Assembly (NCBI RefSeq): GCF_001685485.1
Contig: NZ_BDEL01000001.1
Location: 248,001-312,000 of the forward strand
Length of the DNA: 64,000 bases
From: Formosa haliotis
Lineage (GTDB): Bacteria; Bacteroidota; Bacteroidia; Flavobacteriales; Flavobacteriaceae
Direction of reading: 5' to 3'
This document shows positions 9,136-18,174 of the stretch, in pieces. Position 1 is the stretch's first letter; every line of letters begins with the position of its first letter. Under the pieces are notes generated by a model that did not search any database, was not told where the DNA came from, and saw only the letters and a program-made list of their open reading frames with translations. Position numbers and translations under genes: made by a program.

Positions 9136-9621
9136 TTATGCAGCTGTCAATTTTTGGTGAATTAACGATTGCCATGTGTTTATTATTTGAAGTTCGCCAC
9201 TTAACTGCATATTTTTATCTTCATTATAAAATTCAAATTGAGGTGCTACATTAGTTTGATCTGTAGGGATAAAGCCTAACTTTAGCGTTTCTATGGCGTG
9301 AGCACTGCTTTTAGCGTTTAAATGTTTCCCTGTTTTAATTGTATTACAATCTTTATAATTCGATAAATCTAAGCATTCTTCAATAGTATTATCTATGCCT
9401 TTCTTAAAGAAAAGGACAAGGTTTTTTACCTCGTCTAATCCAATTATAAAATCAGATCCTACATCGTATTTACTTATAGAAGCATTATATTTTTGAGCGA
9501 TTTGAGTTAAAGATTTCAACATTTGTTTTTTTCTTTTTCTGCTATTAGTTGTTGTTAATATAAATGGTAATGCGCAGATTGCTATAAAGATAGCACTTAA
9601 GATAAGTGTTCCAGTATTCAT
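9136..9621 (-). CDS. Hypothetical single-pass membrane protein
   Basis: The family was not recognised. The 161-residue protein has one N-terminal membrane helix (about 4-24, LILSAIFIAICALPFIL) followed by a basic stretch SRKRKK, so the remaining soluble domain should face the cytoplasm. That domain is mixed alpha/beta (for example IIGLDEVKNLVLFF) and has no catalytic motif I can name. Two inverted repeats and a 100-nt gap separate it from the next upstream minus-strand gene, and it has its own terminator. It is probably a real gene, since the ATG start, terminator and composition fit. Confidence 0.7.
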   Translation of the reverse strand: MNTGTLILSAIFIAICALPFILTTTNSRKRKKQMLKSLTQIAQKYNASISKYDVGSDFIIGLDEVKNLVLFFKKGIDNTIEECLDLSNYKDCNTIKTGKHLNAKSSAHAIETLKLGFIPTDQTNVAPQFEFYNEDKNMQLSGELQIINTWQSLIHQKLTAA

Positions 9622-9656
9622 TTTTTTAGTCTTTAAATTATTGTATAGTAAAAGTG

Positions 9657-9675
9657 GGGTATATAAAATATACCC
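9657..9675. repeat. Inverted repeat upstream of the 161-aa gene
   Basis: GGGTATAT-AAA-ATATACCC forms an 8-bp stem with a 3-nt loop, 36 nt upstream of the start at 9621. It could be an operator or a leader hairpin. Confidence 0.55.
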
Positions 9676-9688
9676 AAAAGCCTTATGT

Positions 9689-9707
9689 TTAGTGTTTTAA
9701 ACACTAA
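9689..9707. repeat. 19-bp perfect dyad between two minus-strand genes
   Basis: TTAGTGTTTTAAACACTAA is a perfect palindrome with one central base. It sits 15 nt past the stop of the 9722-10093 gene and upstream of the 9136-9621 gene, so it is either an operator for the latter or a terminator stem without a strong T tract. Confidence 0.55.
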
Positions 9708-9721
9708 TTATAGACTAGGAA

Positions 9722-10093
9722 TTACCAGAAATAATGAAAAGGAAAAATGGCATCGTTTTTACGATGATTAACCAAAGTATTGGTTTGGTATTTGGAATAT
9801 TGTGAAATTTGAGCAAGAACGTATGGTTCTTTATAATTTGAAATCCAACCTGAATTTTGGAATGGAATTTTTAAAAATTGCCCGGATGAAGGATTAAAGG
9901 AAAAACTAAAAGTTTCAGATTCTGAAGTAAGTGTTATAAGTGATTTTGAAACAGAAGAAATTTTCTGTTGCGATTCAGAATGCTTAGAATTCAGCTCGAA
10001 AGTTTCTGGTATAGGCTGTGATGCACTATAGAGTGCAAAACAGTAGATAAGGCAAAATAACATGCCCCCAGAAAATTTAATAAGCTTTTTCAT
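9722..10093 (-). CDS. Hypothetical secreted protein
   Basis: The family was not recognised. The 123-residue protein begins with a signal peptide (MKKLIKFSGGMLFCLIYCFALYSAS, probable cleavage near residue 25) and continues as a Ser/Thr-rich mature region of about 100 residues with no cysteines. A -7 element lies 4 nt before the ATG, predicting a leaderless transcript. It is followed by the 19-bp dyad. Length and promoter support a real gene; function is unknown. Confidence 0.6.
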   Translation of the reverse strand: MKKLIKFSGGMLFCLIYCFALYSASQPIPETFELNSKHSESQQKISSVSKSLITLTSESETFSFSFNPSSGQFLKIPFQNSGWISNYKEPYVLAQISQYSKYQTNTLVNHRKNDAIFPFHYFW

Positions 10094-10097
10094 AGCA

Positions 10098-10105
10098 CAA
10101 ATATA
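10098..10105 (-). promoter_or_regulatory. -7 element directly before the 123-aa gene
   Basis: CAAATATA reads TATATTTG on the minus strand, a perfect TAnnTTTG, only 4 nt from the start codon. Confidence 0.6.
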
Positions 10106-10194
10106 AATTTAATTCTAACTCAAATAACATTCAGCTAGGATTTTTTATAGTTAAATTTTTTGAAGGTAGCATGGTAATAAGCATGAATAAAATA

Positions 10195-10701
10195 TTAATT
10201 ATTAAAGCGGTTGGAGGACATGTTTTCAGAATGGGTTTCAGATACAAACTCCACTGTTTTAACCGATTTTGGTATAGTCATTAAAACCACGGCTGTCGAT
10301 GTGTAAGTTTGTGTGCCTTGTTCTTTAACAGCATACTTAATTTCAGCATGAGAATTGTCAATAATCGTTTCCGATATACTAATCTGTTGTTTCTTATTGT
10401 TAGGTTTCGCTGTTATGGCTGCTATGTTATAATGTTCAAAATCGATAGCAGTTACCTCATTTTGCATAGTTTTAGCTACAGAGAAATAGGTTTCGAAATC
10501 CGATTGATTAGTAAAAACAAAGTGTCTAGTTCCTTCAGTATATTTAATGTTGTTTTGAGGAAAATATCCATTTATATAAGTTATATCATGCGTTTTTTGC
10601 ATATCCGTATTGTTATGTGATAAACTATTTTTTTTAGATGGATTACATGACAAAAAAAATATAGAAAAAACAAGGAGTATCAAGGACTTTAAATTATTCA
10701 T
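10195..10701 (-). CDS. Putative lipoprotein, possibly PrcB-C-like
   Basis: The 168-residue protein has a lipoprotein signal ending FFLSCNPS (lipid-attachment Cys at residue 19). The mature domain (FTNQSDFETYF, then VTAIDFEHYNIAAITAKPN) resembles the PrcB C-terminal / protease-stability fold, where an IDF..Y..A strand precedes a beta sandwich; this is a weak, pattern-level resemblance. It lies 30 nt downstream of the CopD-like gene on the same strand and is probably cotranscribed with it. Location is expected to be the periplasmic side of a membrane. Confidence 0.65.
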   Translation of the reverse strand: MNNLKSLILLVFSIFFLSCNPSKKNSLSHNNTDMQKTHDITYINGYFPQNNIKYTEGTRHFVFTNQSDFETYFSVAKTMQNEVTAIDFEHYNIAAITAKPNNKKQQISISETIIDNSHAEIKYAVKEQGTQTYTSTAVVLMTIPKSVKTVEFVSETHSENMSSNRFNN

Positions 10702-10731
10702 GATTTTGATTTATGTTATTTTTAATAAAAA

Positions 10732-11211
10732 CTATGGAATTATAAACCAGCCATGGCTCCCTGCCACAGCTCCAACAATGGTGATTACACTTAGAATTAA
10801 TAATACCCAATGAAGACGATGAATAATTTTGAAAGCTTTATCCGGATTTTTTTCAACTTCCTTTTTAAATAATTTATGAAGCACCAAAGGTTCTAAAACA
10901 TATAGAATTAAAGTGAAAATAATCCACATAATGGTCATAGCATGAATCCACCAAAAACGATGATCTAGATAGCGGTCCCAGGCATCCATATCGTAAAGCA
11001 TATAGAAACCAGTAAGTCCTGTAAGTAATGTTGTAATTTTAGCTTGTGTAGCGAATTTACCTTCAATATTTTCAAAAGTTTGAAGTTTATCTTCTTTAGA
11101 GTTCATTTTTTTTACCGCAGGCAAAATAACAGTGGTTACCATAGATACACCACCAATCCACAACACAACGGCCAATACATGAATAACTCTAGCAAGGGTA
11201 AAGGTTTCCAA
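10732..11211 (-). CDS. CopD-like integral membrane protein
   Basis: This four-helix membrane protein of 159 residues has histidines at helix ends (ARVIHVLAVVLWIGG, FWWIHAMTIMW, IIHRLHWVLL), the pattern of CopD/DUF2269-type proteins that may bind haem or copper. The reading frame has no ATG before METFTLARV; the start is TTG at 11209-11211, and no ATG occurs in the open frame upstream. It is divergent from the PhoD gene. The specific role (copper handling or a redox-linked membrane protein) cannot be settled from the sequence. Confidence 0.8.
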   Translation of the reverse strand: METFTLARVIHVLAVVLWIGGVSMVTTVILPAVKKMNSKEDKLQTFENIEGKFATQAKITTLLTGLTGFYMLYDMDAWDRYLDHRFWWIHAMTIMWIIFTLILYVLEPLVLHKLFKKEVEKNPDKAFKIIHRLHWVLLILSVITIVGAVAGSHGWFIIP

Positions 11212-11515
11212 TTTGTAAGAATTTAGTTGTACTAAGATATAAAAAGCTGCAATTTTAATTGGAAATTTGTATCTATAAATTTGATAATTCTAAATTTCGG
11301 TATTCAATATTAAGAATTTGATATTCTATGTTAAATAATCGATTAGGATTTAATTTTAGAAGCCATACTAATTAGGAAGAAATTGTTTAGGTTGAACATT
11401 TTAGAAGGTTTCGTTCTAAACCTTTGTTTAGATATACGGTAACATATTCATAATAATTTTCTAACTTCTGTACTGGATTTTAGTATGATTTTTGGTGTAA
11501 AACTAAAATTCTATT
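11212..11515. other. Divergent intergenic region
   Basis: No gene was seen in these 304 bp. A hairpin-like repeat AGGTTT-CGTTCT-AAACCT lies at 11406-11423 and overlaps AACCTTTG, a near match to the -7 element for the PhoD gene. Confidence 0.5.
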
Positions 11516-13213
11516 ATGGCATCAAATTACAATAGTAGACGTGGATTTATACAGAAAGCGTCATTAGCCCTAGGAGGCTTAATTCTAGCTCCTAATTTTA
11601 TAAGTTGCAATACCGATGATGATTTTGAAAAGGATTATGATTATACACAATTAAGCATAAAGAATTTTAACCAAGGCGTTGCGAGTTTCGATCCTAGTAG
11701 CACTAGTGTTATTATTTGGACACGATACACCGCGGCAAATCATGACATTGTTTGGGAAGTATCTACAGATGCTGATTTCTCTCAAATAATAAGACAAGGA
11801 AAATTAACAACAGAAAGTTCTAGAGACAATACTTTAGCAGTAGAACTAACAGAATTAGATTCGGACTTAAAATTATACTATAGGTTTTTTAACGAGGCAG
11901 ATAATGCAAAATCTGTGGTAGGAGAAACCATAACTTTGCCTGAAAACGCATCATCTGTAACATTAGCTGTATGTTCATGTTCAAATTATCAAGCGGGGTT
12001 ATTCACTGCATATGATGCCATGGCAAATTCTGAAGCCGATATTATAGTTCATCTTGGGGATTATTTATATGAATATGGAGCAGGCGGGTATGGCGCGACC
12101 GATGAAAATGCATTTTTAAATAGACACCATGAACCAACTCACGAAATGCTGTCTTTAGAGGATTATAGAATACGGTATAAACAATACCGCTCGGATGTCT
12201 CGCTACAATTGGCTCATCAAAAAAAGCCGTTTATTTGCGTATGGGATGATCATGAGATAGCGAACGATACGTATATCGATGGTGCAGAAAATCATGATGA
12301 AACCACAGAAGGTTCTTTTGAGGTAAGAAAACAGGCAGCCCTTCAAGCTTATAGTGAGTTCTTACCTTTTTCTAGATTAACTGAAGCTAATAATAGTATT
12401 ATTTATAGAACTATAAATATAGGAAACTTAATAGACCTTATTATGTTAGATACCCGAGTGATTGGTAGGGATAAACAACTTAATTTAGCCGATTATTATA
12501 CCACTACAGGTTTCGATGCTTTAGGGTTTCAATCAGATTTAAGCGATGTTTCTCGAACACTTTTAGGAGAAGATCAACGCCAATGGTTAGTGAATAACAT
12601 ACAAAGTAGTTCTGCCAAATGGCAAGTTTTGGGACAACAAGTTTTAATGGGGCAAATGTTTGTGCCCTTAGAATTATTAACATCTTTTGGTCAGGCTAAT
12701 TTTGTACAAATTCTAACCGAACTAGTTACTATTAAAACAAGAATGTTACAACAAGATCCTACAGTTACTCCAGAGGAAAAATCTCGTGTGTTAACAGCAA
12801 TTCCGTATAATTTAGATGCATGGGATGGGTATGCAGCGGAACGTGAAATACTTTATCAAGCTTTAAACGGGAAAAAAATAGTTACACTTGCCGGGGATAC
12901 ACACAATGCTTGGCATAACACTTTAAAATCTCAAGATGGTACAGAAGTTGGAGTAGAACTGGCTACTTCTAGCATCAGCTCTCCTGGATTTGAAACGTAT
13001 TTAGGAGATACAAATCCCGCATTACTTGAAGGATTTCAACAGGCAATGACGACATTAGTTGAAGGGCTAGAGTATTTTGATGCTTCTAGACGTGGCTATC
13101 TTTTAGCAACTTTTACAAATTCAGAACTTATTTCAGAATGGGTATATGTAGATACTATATTATCTGAAAGCTATACAGCAAAAGTAGGTCACTCCGTTAC
13201 TTACACAACCTAG
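11516..13213 (+). CDS. PhoD-like alkaline phosphatase/phosphodiesterase, Tat lipoprotein
   Basis: This extracytoplasmic metallophosphoesterase of the PhoD family hydrolyses phosphomono- or diesters with Fe/Ca-type metal centres. The N-terminus has a twin-arginine motif (RRGFIQKA, 8-15) and a lipobox ending at Cys31, so it is predicted to be folded, Tat-exported and membrane-anchored. Metal-site motifs are GDYLYEYG (181-188), WDDHEIAND (243-251) and DTHNAWHN (461-468). A PhoD N-terminal beta domain occupies roughly 45-145. Length (565 aa) is normal. It is a single-gene unit closed by a strong terminator. No Pho-box could be recognised upstream. Confidence 0.92.
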   Translation: MASNYNSRRGFIQKASLALGGLILAPNFISCNTDDDFEKDYDYTQLSIKNFNQGVASFDPSSTSVIIWTRYTAANHDIVWEVSTDADFSQIIRQGKLTTESSRDNTLAVELTELDSDLKLYYRFFNEADNAKSVVGETITLPENASSVTLAVCSCSNYQAGLFTAYDAMANSEADIIVHLGDYLYEYGAGGYGATDENAFLNRHHEPTHEMLSLEDYRIRYKQYRSDVSLQLAHQKKPFICVWDDHEIANDTYIDGAENHDETTEGSFEVRKQAALQAYSEFLPFSRLTEANNSIIYRTINIGNLIDLIMLDTRVIGRDKQLNLADYYTTTGFDALGFQSDLSDVSRTLLGEDQRQWLVNNIQSSSAKWQVLGQQVLMGQMFVPLELLTSFGQANFVQILTELVTIKTRMLQQDPTVTPEEKSRVLTAIPYNLDAWDGYAAEREILYQALNGKKIVTLAGDTHNAWHNTLKSQDGTEVGVELATSSISSPGFETYLGDTNPALLEGFQQAMTTLVEGLEYFDASRRGYLLATFTNSELISEWVYVDTILSESYTAKVGHSVTYTT

Positions 13214-13243
13214 TGTTTTAAAATTAATTGATTTAGTCGACCT

Positions 13244-13278
13244 AGGCCTTAAGATGAGTTTTGTTTTAAGGCCTTTTA
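13244..13278 (+). terminator. Terminator after the PhoD gene
   Basis: AGGCCTTAA (13244-13252) pairs perfectly with TTAAGGCCT (13266-13274) and is followed by T residues. Confidence 0.8.
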
Positions 13279-13690
13279 ATTTGTATTTAAAATATTTACC
13301 CTAAGCAAGTGCTCTAGTTCTATTTGCTAAGGAGACATACCTACTACTGGAGGTAATTATTAATATATTCTTAGGGCATAGGATAAATGGTTCCGCTAAT
13401 ATGCATTTTATTTCAAAAAAAATCTTCTGGGAAAGGTTAAAGAGCAAATTCAAACCAAGAAAATTGATGAAATCCTAAATTTATACTCATACACTTTAGA
13501 TATTATAGGACTGATAAATTAAGTAATTACAGGATACAAATAGTGATATTTTGTAATATATGATTTTAGAAAGTTTTAATTAAGAAATCTTTAATTCTAT
13601 ACTTATAAAATCAACTCAATGTATTCAATGTTTATCGTTTCGCATTAAAAGCTTACTTTAGTTAGCAATAAATTATCAAGTTTAATTTAA
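13279..13690. other. Intergenic region without supported gene
   Basis: About 410 bp between the PhoD terminator and the MFS gene. Only short frames occur; one near 13444-13521 encodes EQIQTKKIDEILNLY and more but lacks a start, so it may be a gene remnant. TACTTTAG near 13654 is one mismatch from a -7 element. Confidence 0.45.
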
Positions 13691-14968
13691 ATGAATATCA
13701 CCACATTCAATTCCTTTAAAAGTAGAAATTTCCGATTGTTTTTTATGGGACAATCGGTGTCTTTATTAGGGACTTGGATGCAAAAAACAGCCGTAAGTTG
13801 GGTGATTTACAGTTTAACCCAATCTAAATTTATGTTAGGGGTTACCGTTTTTGCCACATTGTTTCCAACGGCTTTAGTTTCGCTTTATGGCGGTGTTATA
13901 GCAGATAGGTATAACCGGCACAGGGTGTTGTTAATTACTCAAATCGTTTCGTTAATTCAAGCTGTATTACTTACACTTTCTATTGTTTATTTTAAAGATC
14001 ATGCCGTTTGGACCATTATAGTTCTTAGTGCAATGTTAGGAATTATTAATGGGTTCGATGTGCCTGCAAGACAATCATTAGTTAGAGAAATGGTTAACGA
14101 TAAAGCCGATTTACCCAACGCTTTAGCTCTAAACTCTTCTATGGTAAATCTTTCCAAATTAATTGGACCAGCATTGGCTGGTTTTATATTAGAATCGTTC
14201 GGAGACGAAGTTTGTTTTGGCTTAAATGCCGTGAGTTTTATTCCAGTAATTATGTCTCTGTTATTAATGCGATTGCCCAAGCAAGAGGCAAAAGTTAAAG
14301 TTGAAAAGAATATTAAAGCCGAGTTTAAAGAAGCTTTAAATTATATTAAACGCACACCAGAAATCTATTCCATCCTTATTTTTGTCGCTTTAATGAGTTT
14401 ATTTGTGCTGTCATTTTCAACCTTAACACCAGCATTTGCTAAAGATGTCTTTAAGGGGTCTGCATCTACTTTAGGGGTTATCGATGGTGTTATTGGTTTT
14501 GGTGCATTTTTAGGAGCTATGTTTTTGGCTTCTTTAAAACCTGGAGCAAATTTAAGCAAGGTTTTGGCTATTAATTCTCTTGTTTTTGGAGTGGGATTGA
14601 TTTTATTTTCAAAAACCACCAATTATTATTTAGCCTTGATATTTGTTATGATAGGAGCCTTCGGAATGATGTCTGTAAGAACCATTACAAATACCATTAT
14701 TCAAATTAATGTACCTAACAAATTTAGAGGTCGAGTAATAAGTATTTATGTCATGATTCTAACCGGATTGTTGCCTATTGGTAGTTTAGCCATAGGTACT
14801 ATATCGCATTATATTGGGGTGCAAGCTATGGTTTTAATTCAAGGTATAATCGCTATAATTATTGCATTATTTTATGGCAAATACCTCAAGAAAGAAAAAT
14901 TAAAAATGCAGGCTGTAGCGCTATTAGAACAGCAACCAGAGCAAGGACTTGGTATTAGAAATGATTAG
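13691..14968 (+). CDS. MFS transporter (EntS/MFS_3-like exporter)
   Basis: This 425-residue major facilitator protein has 12 predicted membrane helices and the MFS_3 signature. The N-terminus has FRLFFMGQSVSLLGTWMQ and the loop 2-3 motif GGVIADRYNRHRVLL, followed by GFDVPARQSLVREMV, typical of the enterobactin-exporter-like group of drug or siderophore exporters. The substrate is unknown. Its stop codon abuts the stop codon of the convergent methyltransferase with no spacer, so the two transcripts must overlap. Confidence 0.88.
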   Translation: MNITTFNSFKSRNFRLFFMGQSVSLLGTWMQKTAVSWVIYSLTQSKFMLGVTVFATLFPTALVSLYGGVIADRYNRHRVLLITQIVSLIQAVLLTLSIVYFKDHAVWTIIVLSAMLGIINGFDVPARQSLVREMVNDKADLPNALALNSSMVNLSKLIGPALAGFILESFGDEVCFGLNAVSFIPVIMSLLLMRLPKQEAKVKVEKNIKAEFKEALNYIKRTPEIYSILIFVALMSLFVLSFSTLTPAFAKDVFKGSASTLGVIDGVIGFGAFLGAMFLASLKPGANLSKVLAINSLVFGVGLILFSKTTNYYLALIFVMIGAFGMMSVRTITNTIIQINVPNKFRGRVISIYVMILTGLLPIGSLAIGTISHYIGVQAMVLIQGIIAIIIALFYGKYLKKEKLKMQAVALLEQQPEQGLGIRND

Positions 14969-15787
14969 TTAGGGTTTTAACGCTTTAAGGGCATAAACCA
15001 TAGGAATTTTAGATTCTAATCCCGCAATTTGAAAACGCTTCGTATCCATTTGCACGGTGTTATTAAAGCAATTATATGGAGAATAATCAAATTCCTGAAA
15101 CGACTCTAGATTTAAATTCTGCTGAAGTAAACTTGTAAAAACCTCGGCTAAACTGTGATTCCAAGTTACCGATTCATGTGTAATATTTGCAGATGTGTCG
15201 GCATAACTTCCTGTTTCCATTTCAACAATCGCCTCGTTATTAAAATAACTGTAAGTAATGTCGTTAAAAGCATCGTTAAACATCCACACCACGGGGTGAA
15301 ATTCAACAAAAATAAATTCTCCTTTAGGTTTTAAATAGGTCGAAATAAGTTGCGCCCATGGGTCTAAATCGGGTAGCCATCCTATAGTACCATAGCTGGT
15401 AAATACAATATCAAAACAATCATTAAGATGGTTGGGTAAATCATATACATCACAACAAATAAACTGAGCCTCGAGTTCTAAGGTTTCTGCTAATGTTCTA
15501 GCTTTGCTTATGGCAACATCAGACAAATCTACTCCGGTTACTTCGGCACCCATTCGTGCTAAAGTCAAGGTGTCTTGACCAAAATGACATTGTAAATGCA
15601 ATATTTTTTTGCCCCTAATATCTCCTAATAATTCTAATTCTATGGGGTTTAAAGAAGATGTTCCTGCCATAAACCCTTTAAGGTCGTAAAATGCAGATTC
15701 AAGATGAACTTCGGTTTTCGCATTCCAAGCGGCTTTATTTACCGCTTTATAATTTGTTGTTTTATCCATATTGTATTGTGCAACCAA
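14969..15787 (-). CDS. Class I SAM-dependent methyltransferase
   Basis: This soluble methyltransferase has motif I KKILHLQCHFGQDTLTLARMG, motif post-I GVDLS, and the DIVFTSYGTIGWLPDL motif IV region. The usual GxGxG is replaced by QCHFGQ, a known variant of this subfamily. The start may be ATG 15787 or the ATG at 15769 (MDKTTNYKAVN), which matches the expected N-terminus better. It is convergent with the MFS gene and divergent from the radical SAM gene. The methyl acceptor is unknown. Confidence 0.85.
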   Translation of the reverse strand: MVAQYNMDKTTNYKAVNKAAWNAKTEVHLESAFYDLKGFMAGTSSLNPIELELLGDIRGKKILHLQCHFGQDTLTLARMGAEVTGVDLSDVAISKARTLAETLELEAQFICCDVYDLPNHLNDCFDIVFTSYGTIGWLPDLDPWAQLISTYLKPKGEFIFVEFHPVVWMFNDAFNDITYSYFNNEAIVEMETGSYADTSANITHESVTWNHSLAEVFTSLLQQNLNLESFQEFDYSPYNCFNNTVQMDTKRFQIAGLESKIPMVYALKALKP

Positions 15788-15891
15788 TTTTTACACCTAA
15801 CAAATTACATAAATTCTTTAAATAGTAACTTTTAAAATGGTCTAGATTTACGAATTATGAACCAGCCATATGCACCACCAAACAAATAGTC

Positions 15892-15899
15892 TATCTTTG
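15892..15899 (+). promoter_or_regulatory. -7 element for the radical SAM gene
   Basis: TATCTTTG is a perfect TAnnTTTG match, 23 nt before the TTG start. Confidence 0.6.
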
Positions 15900-15922
15900 T
15901 TCAAATTTTTTAAAGCATAAAC

Positions 15923-18118
15923 TTGAAAGACCTTTTACTTATTACACCGCCTTTTACGCAGTTAAACACCCCGTATCCAGCTACGGCTTATCTTAAGGGA
16001 TTTTTAAATACCAAAGGGATTTCAAGCTATCAAATGGATTTAGGGATTGAAGTGATTTTAGAACTATTTTCTAAACCCGCTTTTTCTGTAATTTTTGAAA
16101 TGGCTTTCGAAAATAATACGATCCTGTCTGAAAACAGTAAACGTATTTATGCTTTAAAAGATGAATATTTAAAGGTGTTAGACGATGTCATTCGGTTTCT
16201 TCAAGGAAACAACCCAACGTTTGCACGTCAAATTTGTTCTAAGCAGTGTTTGCCTCAAGCCTCTAGATTCGATCAATTAGACGATTTAGAGTGGGCTTTT
16301 GGTAGCATGGGAATGCAAGACCAGGCCAAACATTTAGCCACGTTATTTTTAGAAGATTTATCCGATTTTGTAATTGAATGTATCGACGATAATTTTGGCT
16401 TTAGTCGCTATGCCGAACGTTTAGGCATGAGTGCCAATGCCTTCGATGAATTGTATGACAGTCTTCAACAAGATCTTACCTTTATAGACGATATTACGTT
16501 ACAGATTCTAGAATCTAAGTTAGAAGAGATTCAACCAAAAATAGTCTGTTTATCGGTGCCGTTTCCAGGGAATTTATACAGTGCGTTTCGTTGTGCACAA
16601 TTTATAAAATCTAATTTTCCTACTATTGTTGTTGAAATGGGAGGCGGATTCCCCAATACAGAATTACGCTCGCTTACGGATGCTCGAGTATTCGAATTTT
16701 TTGATTATATCACTTTAGATGATGGCGAGCGCCCCATAGAATTATTACACGATTTGGTAAGTAATGAAAAACCGCTAAGCGATTTTCAGTTTAAACGGAC
16801 GTTTCTTTTGGAAGACGGAAAGGTTACTTATAAAAACAATACAAATTTACCCGATTATAAACACAGCGAAGTAGGGACTCCAGATTATTCAGATTTGCTG
16901 TTAGATCAATATATTTCGGTTATCGAAATTGCAAATCCTATGCATAGTTTATGGAGCGATGGCCGATGGAATAAACTCACTATGGCGCATGGTTGCTATT
17001 GGGGTAAATGCACGTTTTGCGATATTTCTTTAGATTATATAAAAGTTTACGAACCCATTACAGCGAAACTCTTGGTAGATCGTATGGAAGCCATTATAGC
17101 GCAAACGGGTGAAAACGGATTTCATTTTGTAGATGAAGCAGCGCCGCCTTCGTTAATGAAAGCTTTAGCACTAGAAATTTTGAAGCGAGAACTAAGCGTT
17201 ACATGGTGGGCCAATATCCGATTCGAGAAAAATTTCACAAACAACTTGTGTGTGCTTTTAAAACAATCTGGCTGTATAGCGGTTTCTGGTGGTTTAGAAG
17301 TGGCCTCAGATCGTTTACTAAAATTGATTGATAAAGGTGTAACCGTAGAACAAGTCGCTCAAGTTACTCGACATTTTACCGAAAATAACATCATGGTGCA
17401 TGCGTATTTAATGTACGGCTATCCAACGCAAAGTATACAAGAAACGGTTGATAGTTTAGAAATGGTACGCCAGTTGTTCGAAGTTGGAGTATTACAATCT
17501 GGGTTTTGGCATCAGTTTGCTCTTACGGCTCATAGCCCGATAGGTTTAAATCCTTCAGACTATGGTGTTATTCCGCATTATAACGACATTAGTTTTGCAA
17601 ATAATGATGTTGCTTTTTCCGATGTAAAAGGTATAGACCATGCCCAATTTAGTGACGGACTTAAAACTTCATTATTCAATTATATGCATGGTATAGGCTT
17701 CGATATTCCGCTTCAAGATTGGTTTAATTTCGATATTCCCGATACCACAATAGATCCCGATTTTATTTACGATAGTTTACAAGATGTTCCTAATTTTAAT
17801 ACCAAACCCACTGCAAAAATTGTTTGGCTTGGGCATCAGCCAGAAGTAGAAGAGCTCACGAAAACGAAGCGCGGCCAGACCTATTCAAGTTTAAAATTAA
17901 CGTTTTATGAAAAAACAGATAGTTTTCAAATTGTTATAGGTAAAGCTAAAGGGGAGTGGTTGTTAAATTGGTTACTTCAGCTTAGTCCAGCACAAGCGCC
18001 AGTAAAATCGTATGGAGTTTTAAAAACCAGTTTCGAAACCCAGTTCGACGATTTTGAATTGTTTTGGTTTTCTAAACCCTTGCAAATTTTAAAAGCACAT
18101 GGCTTGTTGGTATTGTAA
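15923..18118 (+). CDS. B12-binding-type radical SAM protein, function unknown
   Basis: The 731-residue cytoplasmic enzyme has an N-terminal Rossmann-like segment resembling a cobalamin-binding domain (IVCLSVPFPGNLYSAFRCA, then VVEMGGGFPN) and a radical SAM domain. The cluster cysteines are Cys358, Cys363 and Cys366 in HGCYWGKCTFC, spacing CX4CX2C rather than the canonical CX3CX2C. The canonical DxHxxG cobalamin motif is not obvious. The start is TTG at 15923, since no ATG exists in the open frame. It is a single-gene unit with a good -7 element. Chemistry could be methyl transfer or another radical reaction; substrate unknown. Confidence 0.85.
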   Translation: MKDLLLITPPFTQLNTPYPATAYLKGFLNTKGISSYQMDLGIEVILELFSKPAFSVIFEMAFENNTILSENSKRIYALKDEYLKVLDDVIRFLQGNNPTFARQICSKQCLPQASRFDQLDDLEWAFGSMGMQDQAKHLATLFLEDLSDFVIECIDDNFGFSRYAERLGMSANAFDELYDSLQQDLTFIDDITLQILESKLEEIQPKIVCLSVPFPGNLYSAFRCAQFIKSNFPTIVVEMGGGFPNTELRSLTDARVFEFFDYITLDDGERPIELLHDLVSNEKPLSDFQFKRTFLLEDGKVTYKNNTNLPDYKHSEVGTPDYSDLLLDQYISVIEIANPMHSLWSDGRWNKLTMAHGCYWGKCTFCDISLDYIKVYEPITAKLLVDRMEAIIAQTGENGFHFVDEAAPPSLMKALALEILKRELSVTWWANIRFEKNFTNNLCVLLKQSGCIAVSGGLEVASDRLLKLIDKGVTVEQVAQVTRHFTENNIMVHAYLMYGYPTQSIQETVDSLEMVRQLFEVGVLQSGFWHQFALTAHSPIGLNPSDYGVIPHYNDISFANNDVAFSDVKGIDHAQFSDGLKTSLFNYMHGIGFDIPLQDWFNFDIPDTTIDPDFIYDSLQDVPNFNTKPTAKIVWLGHQPEVEELTKTKRGQTYSSLKLTFYEKTDSFQIVIGKAKGEWLLNWLLQLSPAQAPVKSYGVLKTSFETQFDDFELFWFSKPLQILKAHGLLVL

Positions 18119-18146
18119 ATAAAAAGCTGTGTTACTGCTATAAGTT

Positions 18147-18163
18147 TTGCACTACTAGTGCAA
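18147..18163. promoter_or_regulatory. Perfect 17-bp operator dyad of the metal-efflux operon
   Basis: TTGCACTACTAGTGCAA is TTGCACTA, one base, and its exact complement TAGTGCAA. It ends 11 nt upstream of a perfect -7 element, over the -20 to -40 zone of the promoter, so a bound protein should block or modulate RNA polymerase. The Fur-family protein encoded in this operon is the obvious candidate; a regulator elsewhere in the genome is possible. Confidence 0.7.
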
Positions 18164-18174
18164 CTAAAATTATG

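Noticed and set aside
10309..10813. Plus-strand frames of 103 and 67 aa
   Set aside because: They are antisense to the lipoprotein and CopD-like genes, with composition typical of reverse-strand shadows.
13444..13521. Short protein-like frame without start in the gap before the MFS gene
   Set aside because: Only 26 codons and preceded by a stop; at best a remnant, not a gene.
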